Assembly: GCA_036924285.1 (NCBI GenBank)
Contig: JAYKYS010000002.1
Location: 5,828,001 to 5,892,000 of the forward strand
Source: Asterella californica
Taxonomy: Eukaryota; Streptophyta; Marchantiopsida; Marchantiales; Aytoniaceae
Direction: 5' to 3'
Length of the DNA stretch: 64,000 nucleotides
The notes under the pieces are model-generated. The model saw nothing but the letters and a program-made list of their open reading frames with translations. It searched no databases and had not been told where the DNA came from. Position 1 is the first letter of the stretch. Each line of letters begins with the position of its first letter. A program made the translations under genes and the position numbers. Of the stretch, positions 23,482-34,743 are shown piece after piece.

Positions 23482-23998
23482 ACGTGTGCATTGCGATTGG
23501 AGAGCGGAGGCCATGGCTACACTCTGCGTACTCGACGAAGATGGAGAGTGTCGAGACTCGATGTTTGCAATGCAATCGATGGCAGTAGTTGTGAATCAAC
23601 TCCACGGTAATTCGTCGGACGTCGTGACTAGTTTATTCTGACTGTGGATCTACGCATATACTCAGATTCACTTTTCTGCAGATGCAGCTCTGTTTTGACT
23701 CTCTTTGGTTGAGATGTTGCTTCATTTGTCGGCGGTGGTTTAGTGGGTGCATCATTTCTTGGTGGTGTCGATATTCTTTCACATAGCGAGGTTTCTACTC
23801 GCTCTTGGTTGGTCGACAACCTCTCTTCCCTAGAAACCCGATGCAGAAGAGGAGGGAGGCGCACTCCTCATGCCTACTTGCGATGCCAGAAATTTCAAAC
23901 CAGAACATTTTTCCGACATCGAGAAATATCGTTACAATGAGGATTTATATCAGCCGGCACTTGTAAATGGCACCCCAGCTTCTGTAAAAAATTTTTGA
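23482..23998 (+). other. Possible host-gene fragment next to the solo LTR
   Basis: From an ATG in good context (GCCATGGC at 23509-23516) 42 codons run open to 23641, though part of that frame extends back into the LTR. Further on, after an acceptor-like CCCTAG (to 23833), a frame of 54 codons is open to a TGA at 23996-23998 and has a soluble, charged composition. I recognise neither. They could be exons of a gene whose leader the LTR interrupts, or fragments of an unrelated repeat. Confidence 0.25.
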
Positions 23999-24400
23999 CA
24001 TGTACAAATGTTTCTTGTACTGAAGTCACTTAGTCTCTGTGCGAAATGCTGTTGAGTACAGAACAATACAAAATTCAAAAAAAAGAATATTATGTTTTTA
24101 TGACTCTCAGTCATCTGAACTTCAATTGCACATTTCGTAGCCGTCTGAACTCAAATTAGTCTTATCTTAGTCGCATATTGAAAGTCCGTTGATGTTGATC
24201 ATTTCAATACCCATATCTACTGATTTGAGACAAAACTGAAAAGATAATAACGTTTCGTGATTCCCACAGTGATCTCCGTCGGATCCGATTTCGCTTAGTC
24301 TTAGTTAAGAATAATTAGCGGCGGGGTCCTCACCGCTAAAGTAACCGAACTTGTGGTTTAAACTGTTAAGTTCCAGGCGGAATGGGGACGTTCTGCAGGA
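23999..24400 (+). repeat. Block with similarity to 5086-5500
   Basis: Counterpart of the block at 5086-5500. The order of shared phrases is the same, with many substitutions and gaps. Its nature is unknown. Confidence 0.35.
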
Positions 24401-25884
24401 CGACAAGCCTGGCCAATCACCAACGTGTCAGTCAGAGTTTCTCCAATTTGGAACACCTTTGGAATCCTGACCCACTATCCCGAAGCTGGAGTGGAAAGTC
24501 ACAAAGAGGACTCTGCCGCCGTACGGAAGAGAAGGGGAAGGATCCCTGCTAATAGTTACCTGGACAACCGTACAGAGACGTCAGTTGAGATTAACACCGT
24601 AGGTAGGTACAGGATAAGGTCTACGCATACATAATGGACTGCCGGCAGTGCCGAGAATAAGAAAACGGGAAGCGCGTGATGCCTGCGTTTCTTTCTCTTT
24701 ACTCTCAAGGTCGTACTACGCGCCTCTTGCCGTAAAACAGACCAACTCGTGGCCGACTTGGAGAGTCGGCCACGATCATTCCAGCGGGAGTCAGCCGGAC
24801 CAAGCCGGCGACCGGCGAGAAGAAAGGAGAAGACTCTCAGAAGAGCAACCTGGGAGAGTCCATGTCACGACGTGCCGAGTGGGCGCATCGCATGACTTCG
24901 TGACGAGAAACAAGGCAAAAACTACTTATACCGGTACTTGTCTTATACCGTATACCTTATCCACTACCATATGGCGCGCCAAGTCCTGCCGGCGCTGACG
25001 TGGGAATCGAGGAAGGATTCAACAGTTCTATATAAAAAGAAAAAGAGAAGGAAAAGAGTGCCGTATTTATCCGTAGGACAGACAGAGCTGCCTGTCTACT
25101 TTATCCTTCCCGTGCCTGTGCCGTGTACACGCGCGAGGGACGGTAAAATGCCATGCCGTCTAGAAGAGTTTTGGATTGGGATCTTTTCGTTGCAATTCCT
25201 CGTCTTTCCGTCTTTCTTTCTAGGTTGACGTATCATCTATGAAACGGCGGCGACATGTTAGCGAATGATGGACGTAGCTAAACAAGCTCTAATGCTGGAC
25301 TGGCCAGACCAGAGGCCACCAGCTCGAAAAGACGTCGTAGTCCAAAACGATAAAGGTGTCAAACTAAAGAAACGGCAATCCGAATCAGAAAGATGGGCGT
25401 TTAGCCAATTGTCGAAAGTGACTCGGCAAGTTTTGAAAACCATCTGACGGTGACTCTTGTAATAACTTTCCCTCCCATTTGTAAAGTGACTTAGATAACA
25501 ATATTTAAATAAATATATAGCTGAAAATCTAGAGTTTGAACTAATCAAAAATATTATTTAATTATATATATGTTTAGTTATAATATAAATTATAAATTAA
25601 ATAACAATAATCGAACCATCTTTCTTCTCTCCCAGATATACTTTCCTCCAAAAGTACTTCGTTTGGCCAGGACTCCACCAGATGAAGTTACATGACCGAG
25701 ACACTTTTCACCAAATCTCCATGTTTGGCACTCTCTTCTCGTGGGCTTTCCAACGGTCGGGGATAACATGAACTTCTGGGGAACTGTTGAAAGCTTGTTG
25801 TTATCTGAAATATATAAATATTATATAAGATTAAAAAGAATAAAAAATTCTAAAAGTTAAATGTCAGGTGAACCTGGAGGTTGA
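24401..25884. other. Gene-free DNA, moderately GC-rich in its first half
   Basis: Short open frames at 24648-24998, 24938-25228 and 25265-25447 (+) show no domain I can name. A TATATAAAAA stretch at 25029-25038 could be a TATA box. The composition between 24400 and 25300 is richer in G+C than the surroundings, so an unrecognised gene fragment is possible. Confidence 0.35.
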
Positions 25885-26100
25885 AAAAAATCATTCTATA
25901 ATCCGTAAGGCAAGGAAAGACAGCCGCGCTACCAAGGGTATAAATGCAGGAAGCTAGAAGCAGAAAATCAAGAAATAACAAGGGATTTAATTTACTACTA
26001 ACTTTTCCTAATAGAAAGGCTAGGTAGTATATTAAACTGCATACATATATCCGTCTCGTCCGAATTTGGAAGAGGGTGAATATGCATGCCTAGACTTCGA
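25885..26100 (+). repeat. Two-hairpin repeat family, copy E
   Basis: 'gatttaatttactactaac' faces 'ggtagtatattaaa' (25983-26037) as hairpin 1. 'cgtctcgtccgaatttggaagagg' (about 26050-26074) is a degenerate hairpin 2 with the conserved centre GAA(C/T)TTGG. The family tail 'gtgaatatgcatgcc' follows. Confidence 0.55.
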
Positions 26101-27334
26101 GAAGAGGTGAAAATACTAATAAACATAGTTAAATTCATAATTTTGATTAGTCCTTGGTGTTCGTTTACAGTGATGAGGGAAAAATACAGACAGATTAATG
26201 TTCCACTGGATTTCATGAGGAAAACTTTTAGATAAGAAAAAAATAAAATAAAATTTCACTGAATTTATTATGCTACATTTAAACTGTTAAATATAAAAAG
26301 TTAAAATTAAATATCTATAATTAAACTCAACTAACTTGATCACACTGATTCACACATAGCAGCTGATTGATTATCAAATTCATGAACAATGTATTTTAAG
26401 TGATCCTTGTCGTTGTATATACATCTCTGATTTACATGTATATACAATAACTTTAAGTTCTGATGTAATCCTTCTAAAAAAAAGTTAAGATATAAATTAA
26501 AAAATATATATATGCTCCCTCTTCTTAACTTGGAAGAAGTGAATATGCATGCCTTCTGAATATAACAAGAATGATAGTTCTTTGGAACCGGCGGGTTAAA
26601 ATTGGATTTAGCAAGAAGTTACCAACGTGATATAACAAATATCGACATTACTCTTTAGTTTGGAGGAAAGACACCGGCTACCGATCGATAAAACCGGTTA
26701 CCAGTTATCTCCGTAACTGAAGAATTTCTCCCAGAGCACTGGCTTGCTTTCCCATCGTTCGAATAAAGAGTAATTAGTTAGGTTTTATTTGTGATGCTTC
26801 TTGATGCAGAAAAGCCTTATGGAGAAGGCAGTGTAAAAGTATATTTCTCTTGTAGCGTGAAACGGAAACACACCTCCGACAGTGCAGGGGCTGTACCGGA
26901 CGGATTCGGGTCCATTAAACTTAATACGGCATAAATAGTCTAAAAGTTGCGATCTAATCTGTTATGAACTGAAGCTCATAATATTGAGAATATACGGGAG
27001 GAACTAATAAATATTGGCCCGTTTTACTTTTACTTCGGCAGCAGGTGCTTAAGACATAAAGTGGCAGATGTGGCCACAGATAATATCAACAAAATCAAAA
27101 AGACCATCAAATTAGGTGTGAATAATATACATGCTTCTTGAGCTTTCTACTGCAGAGAAAGAAGAGAACCAACAAGAAAAGAAGGAGAAATTTTGGCTGT
27201 GGTCACAACTGAGTTGTACCCAGAAAATTCTTCTTTAATAAATTTATTTCATTTGATATCATTTAGAAAATATATATGTGTTATATATTTTTTTTAATAA
27301 ATTGAAATTTAAGTAACTATTAACTATTAACATA
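26101..27334. other. AT-rich DNA with an isolated second-hairpin fragment
   Basis: No gene. At 26515-26553 'ctcttcttaacttggaagaag' plus 'tgaatatgcatgcc' reproduces hairpin 2 and the tail of the two-hairpin family without the first hairpin. Confidence 0.45.
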
Positions 27335-27535
27335 TTAAAGCGATACGAGGCCGATAAGGCAAAAGCATACCGACTTGCTTCCAAAAGTACAACTTTGGGA
27401 TCCTGTTACTAACTATCCATTAATTTCGTGTGTACACTGATTTATGACCTAACCTTTTTTGGCAAAAGGGTTAGGTACCATATAACTGCTGGACCGGAAC
27501 ATGCAGGAGGTGATTATTAGGCATTGTGATTATTA
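27335..27535 (+). repeat. Two-hairpin repeat family, copy F
   Basis: ACCTAACCTTTT (about 27448) faces AAAAGGGTTAGGT (about 27464) with a short loop. This matches hairpin 1 of copy B, including its ACCTAACCC core. Hairpin 2 is degenerate. Confidence 0.5.
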
Positions 27536-27852
27536 GGCATGCTTCGTTTGTGTATATATATATATGAATGTCGTTGAGAGGCAAGGAGTTCAAGCCTTCA
27601 AGGTTCCAAGAAAAAAGTTGGAAAAGGAACATGACTTACAGTGTGCTCCTTCAAGTTACAAAATGAGAGGGATGTTAATATCTAAAAGAGCAAGATTGAA
27701 CATGGGAGATATGCAAAAAGTAAAATGAGATCACAATGAAACTTATCGATTCCTATTTGGCGTTAGACAAATTATATCAACATAAAGGAAACAAAGGATG
27801 CAGAAACTGGAAATCACTTTCTGAAACAGATACCTTTCACCTCAAATTATTT

Positions 27853-28040
27853 CTTTTGTCGCTTTGAAATCATGTATCAACTGGCATCGTATTCTAGCTA
27901 ATTTATCAAATATATATGATCACATATATTTCAAATAAATCTGACTATCTTTTGTCGGTATGAAATCATGTATCAACTGGCATCGTATTCTAGCCAATTT
28001 ATCAAATGTATATGATCACATACATTTCAAATAAATCAAG
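27853..28040 (+). repeat. Tandem duplication, 96-bp unit, two copies
   Basis: The unit starting 'cttttgtcg' at 27853 repeats at 27949 with few changes. Each unit holds a near-palindromic 'atatatgatcacatat' segment. It is a simple local duplication. Confidence 0.8.
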
Positions 28041-29784
28041 TGAAGCCCAAGAGATATCACTTGTTTCAACCGCCTGAACACAAAAGATGAGTTAACTGGT
28101 TACTAGTAGCTTAAGTATAATTATTTCTACCCTGTATATGAGAAGTTGATGAGGATTGTGTCTGTTACATGTCTAACTTGTTCTTACAATGTATAAGCAA
28201 AATATTATGTAAAATACACGAACCCTATATTTGAAGTATACATTCAGTCGTTCCAAATATTTTCACTTAGACTATTGTTCGAAAATATATTATTAATAAA
28301 TAGAATTTTATCTCTTGTGAATAATATCTTCCTCTCACATGTATGATGTCTCAAAGTAAAAGTCTAACTTCTTTATATTCACTTCTCTGTTTTCTGATGG
28401 AAGAGATAAATATGCAAAGGTTCAATTTATTATCAATAACAATGGTTAGGGAATAAGTTAATATTTTCAATGAAAATATTCTTTTCATCAGCAGATGGCC
28501 GCACCTGTATTCTCTGAAGCGCATGAGTCTCCACTTTCTTTATGGGTTATGTCAAGATCTACTCGCATCTCTTGGTCCAGCTGAAATTTAACATTTAAAA
28601 CTATTTTCTGTTTCTCTATCATCTTGGTATAGAATTTCTGCTTAACACTTATATCTTTTTCTATAAAAACAAGTAGGCAAAGTTACTCAGAAGTTCATGT
28701 TGCATTCATATTAAACTTCGGCTAAATACTTAAACGTGAAGAAGGTTTCCTGTGTAGCATTTTCCCTTTAAACCCTTGGTGCGGTTAGAAGTGCTCCTAT
28801 GAAGCAGTAGTAATTCATTCAAATAAAAGAAAAATGGCATGCTTGAAGAACTCTTTCTAGATGATTCCATTTTTCCACACGTAGGTTCAAAGATCTGACA
28901 AGCATTGAGAAGACACTATATTTATGCCCGCTACATAGATGAGTTGCAAGCAGAAATGCCCGATCAGATATATTATCTGCTAGTGTTTAATACCCACACC
29001 AGGGGTTAGGATCACTGAAGCATACTGGACCTGAAAAACTCGACTAGAGTCAAATTCTTTCACTCGTTTAGGGTTTAGGGTCCTACGAAAACTAAACTGG
29101 TTACTTTTACCCAAAGTAGACTCCACCTTTTCGATATCATTTGCAACTTGTAATGGGAGTGAGCTGGTATTACCGGACCTAATGAGAACTGACACCTCGA
29201 AGGACAAACTACGGTAGTTACTGTAGTTAGTGGAATCCAGCTTTGGGCTACTACGCCCTAAACCCGCATGAAGGCCAATAAACCTAACGTGGATGTAGTC
29301 CTACTGGGCAACTTCAAGTAGCTTGGTCTGCTGGAGCGTGGTTTCAGCCGCAGAACTCAACTACGGCATCTCATGTAGGGTCAGGTCGACCACGCGAGTC
29401 CGGGTAAACGTTCATGGTCAAGCTCTAGGGTTGAGTTGGCCGGCCCAGTGTTTGTGGTCCCGACTCCCTATTCCCTAATGTGTACGTAGCCCTATCCGAG
29501 CTAACAAAATCTGTACATGCACGCATGAAGGGAGGAAGGGAAATCATCAAGCTACATCATCGACAGAGCCCATGATTGGTTAGTGAGCCTGCCGGTCCGT
29601 CACTAGCCTCCGTCTGGGACCAATGGCATGCCTTGCCGTTGGTCGCATGCGATTCCACCTAACAAATGATTGTGCATGTCAGTTTCCAAGGGCGGGCCAC
29701 GACGGAACCTCCTATCTACCGCAGTCATCAGCACCAGGCTTCACAAAAGGTGCTTCTGAGGTTTTGGCGCGCGCGCGGAGAGGG
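28041..29784. other. Gene-free DNA
   Basis: No supported gene. A degenerate two-hairpin tail lies near 28375-28420. A short TTTAGGGTTTAGGG motif is at 29067-29080. From about 28980 to 29780 base composition is less AT-rich, but no domain-bearing frame is seen. Confidence 0.45.
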
Positions 29785-30183
29785 AGCGGAGAGGGAGCGG
29801 GGGCGGAGTGCGGGAGGACAGAGTGAGATGTGAGAGGGGGAGGGTGTTAGAGTGTGATACAAGGAGGTTTTTATCATATTTTATTTTATTTTTTTTGATT
29901 TTTTTGATTTTATAATTGATATATTTGATAAAGAGATGAGTGAAGATTAAATAATTTTAGATTTTTTAAGAATTTAAAGTTATAGAGTGTTCTTCTAGAG
30001 TTTTTTGAGAGACTTTTGACAGATTTTTTGTCACATTTAGTGTATTTATTTTCTGTATTTCTACATATCAGAGTTCAGGGTTTTTTTTATTTTTTTTTAT
30101 TTTTTTATTTTTTATTTTTTTTTCTTTTCGGAGATGTTTCTATTACGAGTATCGTTTGATCGGATATCGTCTCTTCTTTAGCT

Positions 30184-31530
30184 ATGGGTACTCTCTCTCT
30201 CATGAGATCGAGATTGATTCGAGACACATTATGTCCGGTGTGCAATCAGTTATTTATCTCGCAAGAGGTAAAATCTCATGTGGGAAAGATGCACAAGAGC
30301 TATGATACGACCACATGGGATGCCCTGGTTAGCCGAGATAGGAGGTCTACACGTGCAGTCATTATGACGCTATTAGCCCTTCTTCCTGGAGTTCCTCCAG
30401 AGTCATGGGAGTGGTTGAGAGTCCACTCTGGCACTATTCTGAACTTGTTCGAGACGAGTTTTCCTTGTCCGCGTTTGTTCCATCGGTTAGCTCGTGCGCT
30501 TCATGACGAGGTGAGACAAACATTCCGTCTACCTCTCGACATGTTGGCACAAAACACCAAGGACGAGACGGCATGGTTATTGTTCCTCCTACTTCCTTGT
30601 TGGTGCCTCCGTTATACTCGAGGTGACAGAGGAGGACATCGAGAGGTGACGGTCCGTCTTCGGAGATTCCGTGCAGGTGATTGGACGGTCTTACAGAAGG
30701 AAACAGTCTGTGCGGTACGCGATAGGAGTGAGTCTACCTCTACACGTGATGTCTCATCTTCCGCCTGCATACAACGTTGTAGGATGTTAAGTCAAGTTGG
30801 AGAGTATAGTAGAGCTGCTAGAGCACTGCATCCTTTGTCATTGGCATGTCCTACTGAGGAGACGATTGCTGCATTGCGTTTCTTTCACCTCTCATTGAAT
30901 GATCTCTCATCACCTGAGGTTCAAGACTATCAGCCTGAGGAGCCATTATGTCTTGATAGATCTTTGTTTGCCCGGGCCTTGTGTACAACTTCACGTCTAT
31001 CCTCTAGAGGTCTGTCTGGGATGGTCTACGAGCACCTACGGGATTTTTTTCAGACAGTCCATCCCTCTAGTGCTTTCACGGAGCTTTTTCAGGTAGCGAC
31101 AGCAATAGCTCATGGACATATTCCTCAATCTATAACTCAGGTACTAGGGGCAGCTAGACTTTTGACCAGGACGAAGGATGGTGGAAGGATTCGACCGATA
31201 GTCATTGGCGAGATTCTCTTACGACTTATCAGTCGCACCATTGTCCTTCAGCTTCGAGATACTTTTCAGGATCATCTTTGTCCACTTCAGTTTGGAGTTG
31301 CGACGCCGGGAGGTTGTGAGTCTGTGTCTTTCGACATTAGGGCTCTCTTGGACATCCATCCCGATTGGGTTGTCTTACAAGTGGACGTGGAAAATACTTT
31401 TAATAGCGTTTCTCGCGCTTTCATCTTTAGGGAGCTCATGAATGACGAGAGATATCTGACGGATCTCGTCCCTTTCGTGCAATCGTTCTATGGTTCTGCT
31501 TCTTCTCTTTTTACCAACACGTTCCTATGA
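30184..31530 (+). pseudogene. Non-LTR element protein, N-terminal finger and first half of RT
   Basis: An open frame of 448 codons. A C2H2 zinc finger is visible at C17, C20, H32, H37 and would bind nucleic acid. Residues 320-345 hold the RT segment GGRIRPI..., residues 367-400 the 'QFGV..PGG' to 'VLQVD' segment, and the first catalytic aspartate is D401 in QVDVENTFNSV. The frame ends at a TGA before the second catalytic block, but the expected continuation (QGDPL, then ADD) follows in other frames within 150 bp. It is therefore a frameshifted gene and not a complete protein. The start is the first ATG after the T-rich leader. Confidence 0.75.
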
Positions 31531-32400
31531 TAGAGGGGGTTACAGTCATCAGCTCCGCTGCAGGTACTCGTCAGGGAGACCCTTTGGATGGACCCCTCGT
31601 TGCCTTAGCTCACTATAGAGCTCTCTTGGTCATCGCCTTGGCTGCTCCAGGTTGTGTTTTCCATCTCTAGCTGATGATATGCACATCGTAGATCCGACGG
31701 ACCAAGTCGGTGTTGTCTTTGACCACCTTGTCTCTCAATTGGCCTTGGTAGGGCTGAGGGTGAAGGTGCAAGGCTTGGTCTCCCATAGATATATCGTCGG
31801 ACCTACAGCTCATGGAGGGATTCGTTACCCCCTACAGATGGTTTATGCATCCCCGGAATACCTATGGGTACAGAGGACTTTGTCTCTCGATTCTTAGATG
31901 ATGTCTTGACGGAGGACGTTTTGCATATCAAAGATCTCTTTATGTTGGAGGATCCTCAGTTCGCCTTTGGTATTCTTTCCTCTTTTCTTGCACGGCGTCC
32001 TAGTTACTTACTCCGCACAATATCTCCATCTCCTATCTTCATCTCGTGTCTTAGAGAGTTTGATAGAAAGATCATGGGGATGTTTGGTGACATCATAAGA
32101 TCGGAGACTTTTGACTGTGTGGTAAGATCTCTCGCACTTAAGCATACATCTTTGCCGATATCATGTGGTGGGGTGGGTTTATTATCCATGAAAGAGACTG
32201 CTTCGGTAGTTTTTTTGGGTAGTTGGGCCCTCTCAGCACCTTGGCTCTGTTGCCGTTTTCTTGTGCGAGATAGACCTATTCTGGAGAGCTATGTGATAGA
32301 GGTGGAAGATGGTTCTTACCCACTACAGATGTGTCTCCGTGAGACAAGAGATAGTTTGACTCTTGAGGCACGTGAGACACACCCTCGATTCGTTACCTAA
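31531..32400 (+). pseudogene. Non-LTR element protein, second half of RT and thumb
   Basis: Broken across frames. GTRQGDPL is read at about 31566-31590, and the catalytic A-D-D motif (gct gat gat, 31670-31678) lies in the frame 31652-31897. A further frame 31864-32400 carries the downstream 'LP.SCGGVGL' segment typical of the thumb/linker of non-LTR RTs. At least two shifts separate these from the upstream frame. Functionally dead unless edited or recoded. Confidence 0.7.
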
Positions 32401-32474
32401 CTACCGATGGATCTCGTGGACTACAATCTTCTCTGACGAGACATCACTTCCAGCAGGTTCTCCATGCGCTCTTA

Positions 32475-33312
32475 GTGGATCCTTCCATCTCATGGGATAC
32501 TAGAGCTCAACTCCGTTATTGTTCGGACAAGGACGTAGGCTCTTGGCTCATAGCTCGACCTTGCATTAGAGCGTTCCGACTCGCACCGACTATCTTCTCT
32601 ACAGCGATGAGGTTCCACCTAGGCTTGGTCCAGCTTGTTGCTTCGGCACTATCCACCTGCGAGTGCGGTGTCTCGCTCAACACCTCGGGTCGTCATCTTG
32701 CTCGATGTCCTCATGGTGGAGAGTGGATAGCTACCCACGATGTCATCAGAGACGTCGTGTTTGTCTTAGCACAGGAGAGCGGTCACATGACATGGAGAGA
32801 GCGTTGGTATGTCCTTCAGACAAGAGGATCAGTGAGAGCTGACTTGTACATGATGAGGGAGGATCAGGTCTCAGTGACTGATGTGGTTGACATGGGACTC
32901 AATGACGACACAGGTGATCACCCATCCTCCAAGATGGACTGCACGCGTGACGGCAGCAGCGAAGTTGACCAAGTATAGGGGTATGCAGGTGAGACATCGC
33001 TTCATCTCCTTAGCTTTGGAGATATACGGATCGACAGACTTGGAGTTGGACGTCTTTCTCAGAGATTGTGTCAGAGCTTATCATGAGAGGCGCCATGAGG
33101 TACCACTTTCTCTTTCTTTCTGCATCACGTTTTTTAGGCAGCGAGTTTTCATTGCTCTACAGAGAGCTTTAGCAGGCGCCGTTCATAAGAAGGCAATCGC
33201 AGTAGGTGATGCTTCTTCAGGTGCACCAGTTGTATATAGAGATACTGACTTTCTGATCTCCGACATTATAGGTGCGACAAGTGATTTTAGAGCTATTGAC
33301 AGCGGGGCTTAG
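32475..33312 (+). pseudogene. Non-LTR element protein, CCHC knuckle and restriction-like endonuclease
   Basis: The frame 32475-32978 holds C-X-C...H-X3-C (CECG...GRHLARC, about 32658-32712), equivalent to the CCHC knuckle before the nuclease in R2-type elements. It is followed by R-A-D (D at 32841-32843) and ...VTD (D at 32880-32882), in the order of a PD-(D/E)XK nuclease. A shift near 32940 moves the rest of the C-terminus into the frame ending 33312. The family's nuclease nicks target DNA to prime reverse transcription. The call rests on motif order, and the residue assignments are tentative. Confidence 0.65.
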
Positions 33313-33430
33313 CCCCGATGTTCTTCCTTTCGGGGTGGTTTTTGCTTTGCCCTTCAGGTCCTTCTTTCCCTTGTAAGGCTTGATGGGGTCTTCTCATCCG
33401 TTTGCTATTCATTGGGTCTCATTTTTCTTC

Positions 33431-34009
33431 ACAAAAGGTATGTGTTATATCAGATTGTTAACGAACCATGATCAACCATCCATGGAGCTACTGCGAGATC
33501 CGTGTCGACCAGGTCACTCCCTTCAAGGTTCATGCCGACCGTCAAGATTCATCACATCTTAAGAGTACATTCAACTTTGTCAAGATTCTTGTCGATCATC
33601 TACATTCACAAAGACTACTGTAGTTTACCATAGAGAATATATATATTATTATCATTATATATATTATAACCATTTATATATTTTTGTTATAGCATAACAT
33701 GTATGTCATATCTGAAAGGGGGATCAGAATGGGAAAAAATGACAGAAGGAAAATTTATTAAATTTTCCTTCCTTCTATATGATGCATGTGAATAAATATG
33801 CATGTCGCCTGAGCTTTCACCCAAATATAAAGAAGATGACAAGCGAGAACAAGGTGTTGCAATTGGATCGTACACCGAAATCAAATGAGTTCATTTGATG
33901 TCAAGTTCACTTTGTATTATCATCAAATATGGAAATATCATATATATGTATATATAGTTTATAATCTAAAAGAGAAAATTAAAACTTTTCATAAATATTA
34001 ACTATTCAC
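33431..34009. other. AT-rich DNA with hairpin fragment of the two-hairpin family
   Basis: No gene. GAAGGAAAATTTA-T-TAAATTTTCCTTC (33745-33771) is a perfect 13-bp-arm hairpin. It is followed by 'gtgaataaatatgcatg' (33788-33804), the family tail. Confidence 0.5.
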
Positions 34010-34210
34010 CAATGAGAGCACTGCGGGAAATCCAAATATAACCCATAAAGGAAGAACACACTAAAGTACTTCAGAAAATCCAAGAAAAGGATCTTCCTAC
34101 CAAATATATGTACTAATTTAAATACACATTGCTTTGTTATCTTGTCCTTCTTGAACGACAAGATATTTAGTTTAAATATATCAGGAAAGTTTTAGTCATA
34201 AACTGAGGTT
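34010..34210 (+). repeat. Two-hairpin repeat family, copy C
   Basis: The box 'gcgggaaatccaaatataaccc' (34022-34043) matches the 'gccggaaattccgaaaataaccc' box of copy A. A 9-bp hairpin (34138-34146 with 34157-34165) sits where the later hairpin is expected. Diverged. Confidence 0.5.
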
Positions 34211-34657
34211 ACTGTATAATTCAGTCTGATGGAGAAGTGAATGTCATGCACATTTCCCAATTTACTAATATCCCAACTCTTGTCTGTGCATAGAAAGGAG
34301 AACACGACAAGCACCGAAAGTGAGGAAAGATTTGGCATTTGGATCTTTTCTATCTGTTTTCTTGGAACCGACCTAGGAAATAATTATCTCTTCTTCTCCT
34401 AATAGTTTAATCCATTACTCCCGTAGGTTTAATTTTTATCTAAAGAGTCTGTTTAGCTTGTCTAAACATGGATCCCTTATTTGGGCCCAAATGCACATAA
34501 TGTGTATTTAATAGTAATTTTTTTTTTCTTTTTTCTTTTTTTTTTCTTTTGAAAATTGAAGCAAATTGATCATCTTGTTAACGCACAAGTTTTCCCTCCA
34601 CAAACTTGTGGCAGTTGGTTTGGGCAGAACATGTTCTTTGGATTTTGCTTGACTGAA
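34211..34657. other. Gene-free DNA with a T-rich tract
   Basis: Includes an almost pure T/C tract at about 34518-34552. No gene is seen. Confidence 0.45.
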
Positions 34658-34743
34658 GAGTCTGACGTGTCATTTTGTGTTTCGTGTACCTCAGAAATTT
34701 CTTGCTGAGGTGGACGCGAAACACGACATAACATATCAGACTC
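34658..34743. repeat. Long imperfect hairpin, 37-39-nt arms, 10-nt loop
   Basis: 34658-34694 pairs with 34705-34743 around the loop AAATTTCTTG, with roughly 30 of 37 positions complementary. The size and mismatch pattern would suit a plant microRNA-type foldback, or the remains of a small fold-back element. There is no independent evidence of expression. Confidence 0.5.

Larger units (their letters stand above)
29785..33430 (+). mobile_element. Non-LTR retrotransposon with C2H2 finger, RT and restriction-like endonuclease, copy 1
   Basis: About 3.6 kb. A G-rich then T-rich leader (29785-30180) precedes a frame with an N-terminal C2H2 finger, an RT core, an RT thumb region, a CCHC knuckle and a restriction-like endonuclease. 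A 3' tail shared with the copy at 19235-21240 follows, beginning with a small hairpin (CGGGGCT-T-AGCCCCG, 33303-33317). This is the domain layout of the R2/NeSL/CRE-type non-LTR elements that use a restriction-like endonuclease instead of an apurinic endonuclease. Several frameshifts and stops break it. The ends are set only by similarity between the two copies. Confidence 0.78.

Noticed and set aside
21307..23864. Several 60-120-codon frames on both strands around the solo LTR
   Set aside because: Nearly all lie inside LTR sequence that also occurs at 46893-48913 and 61251-63082 with frames broken differently; no domain is conserved.
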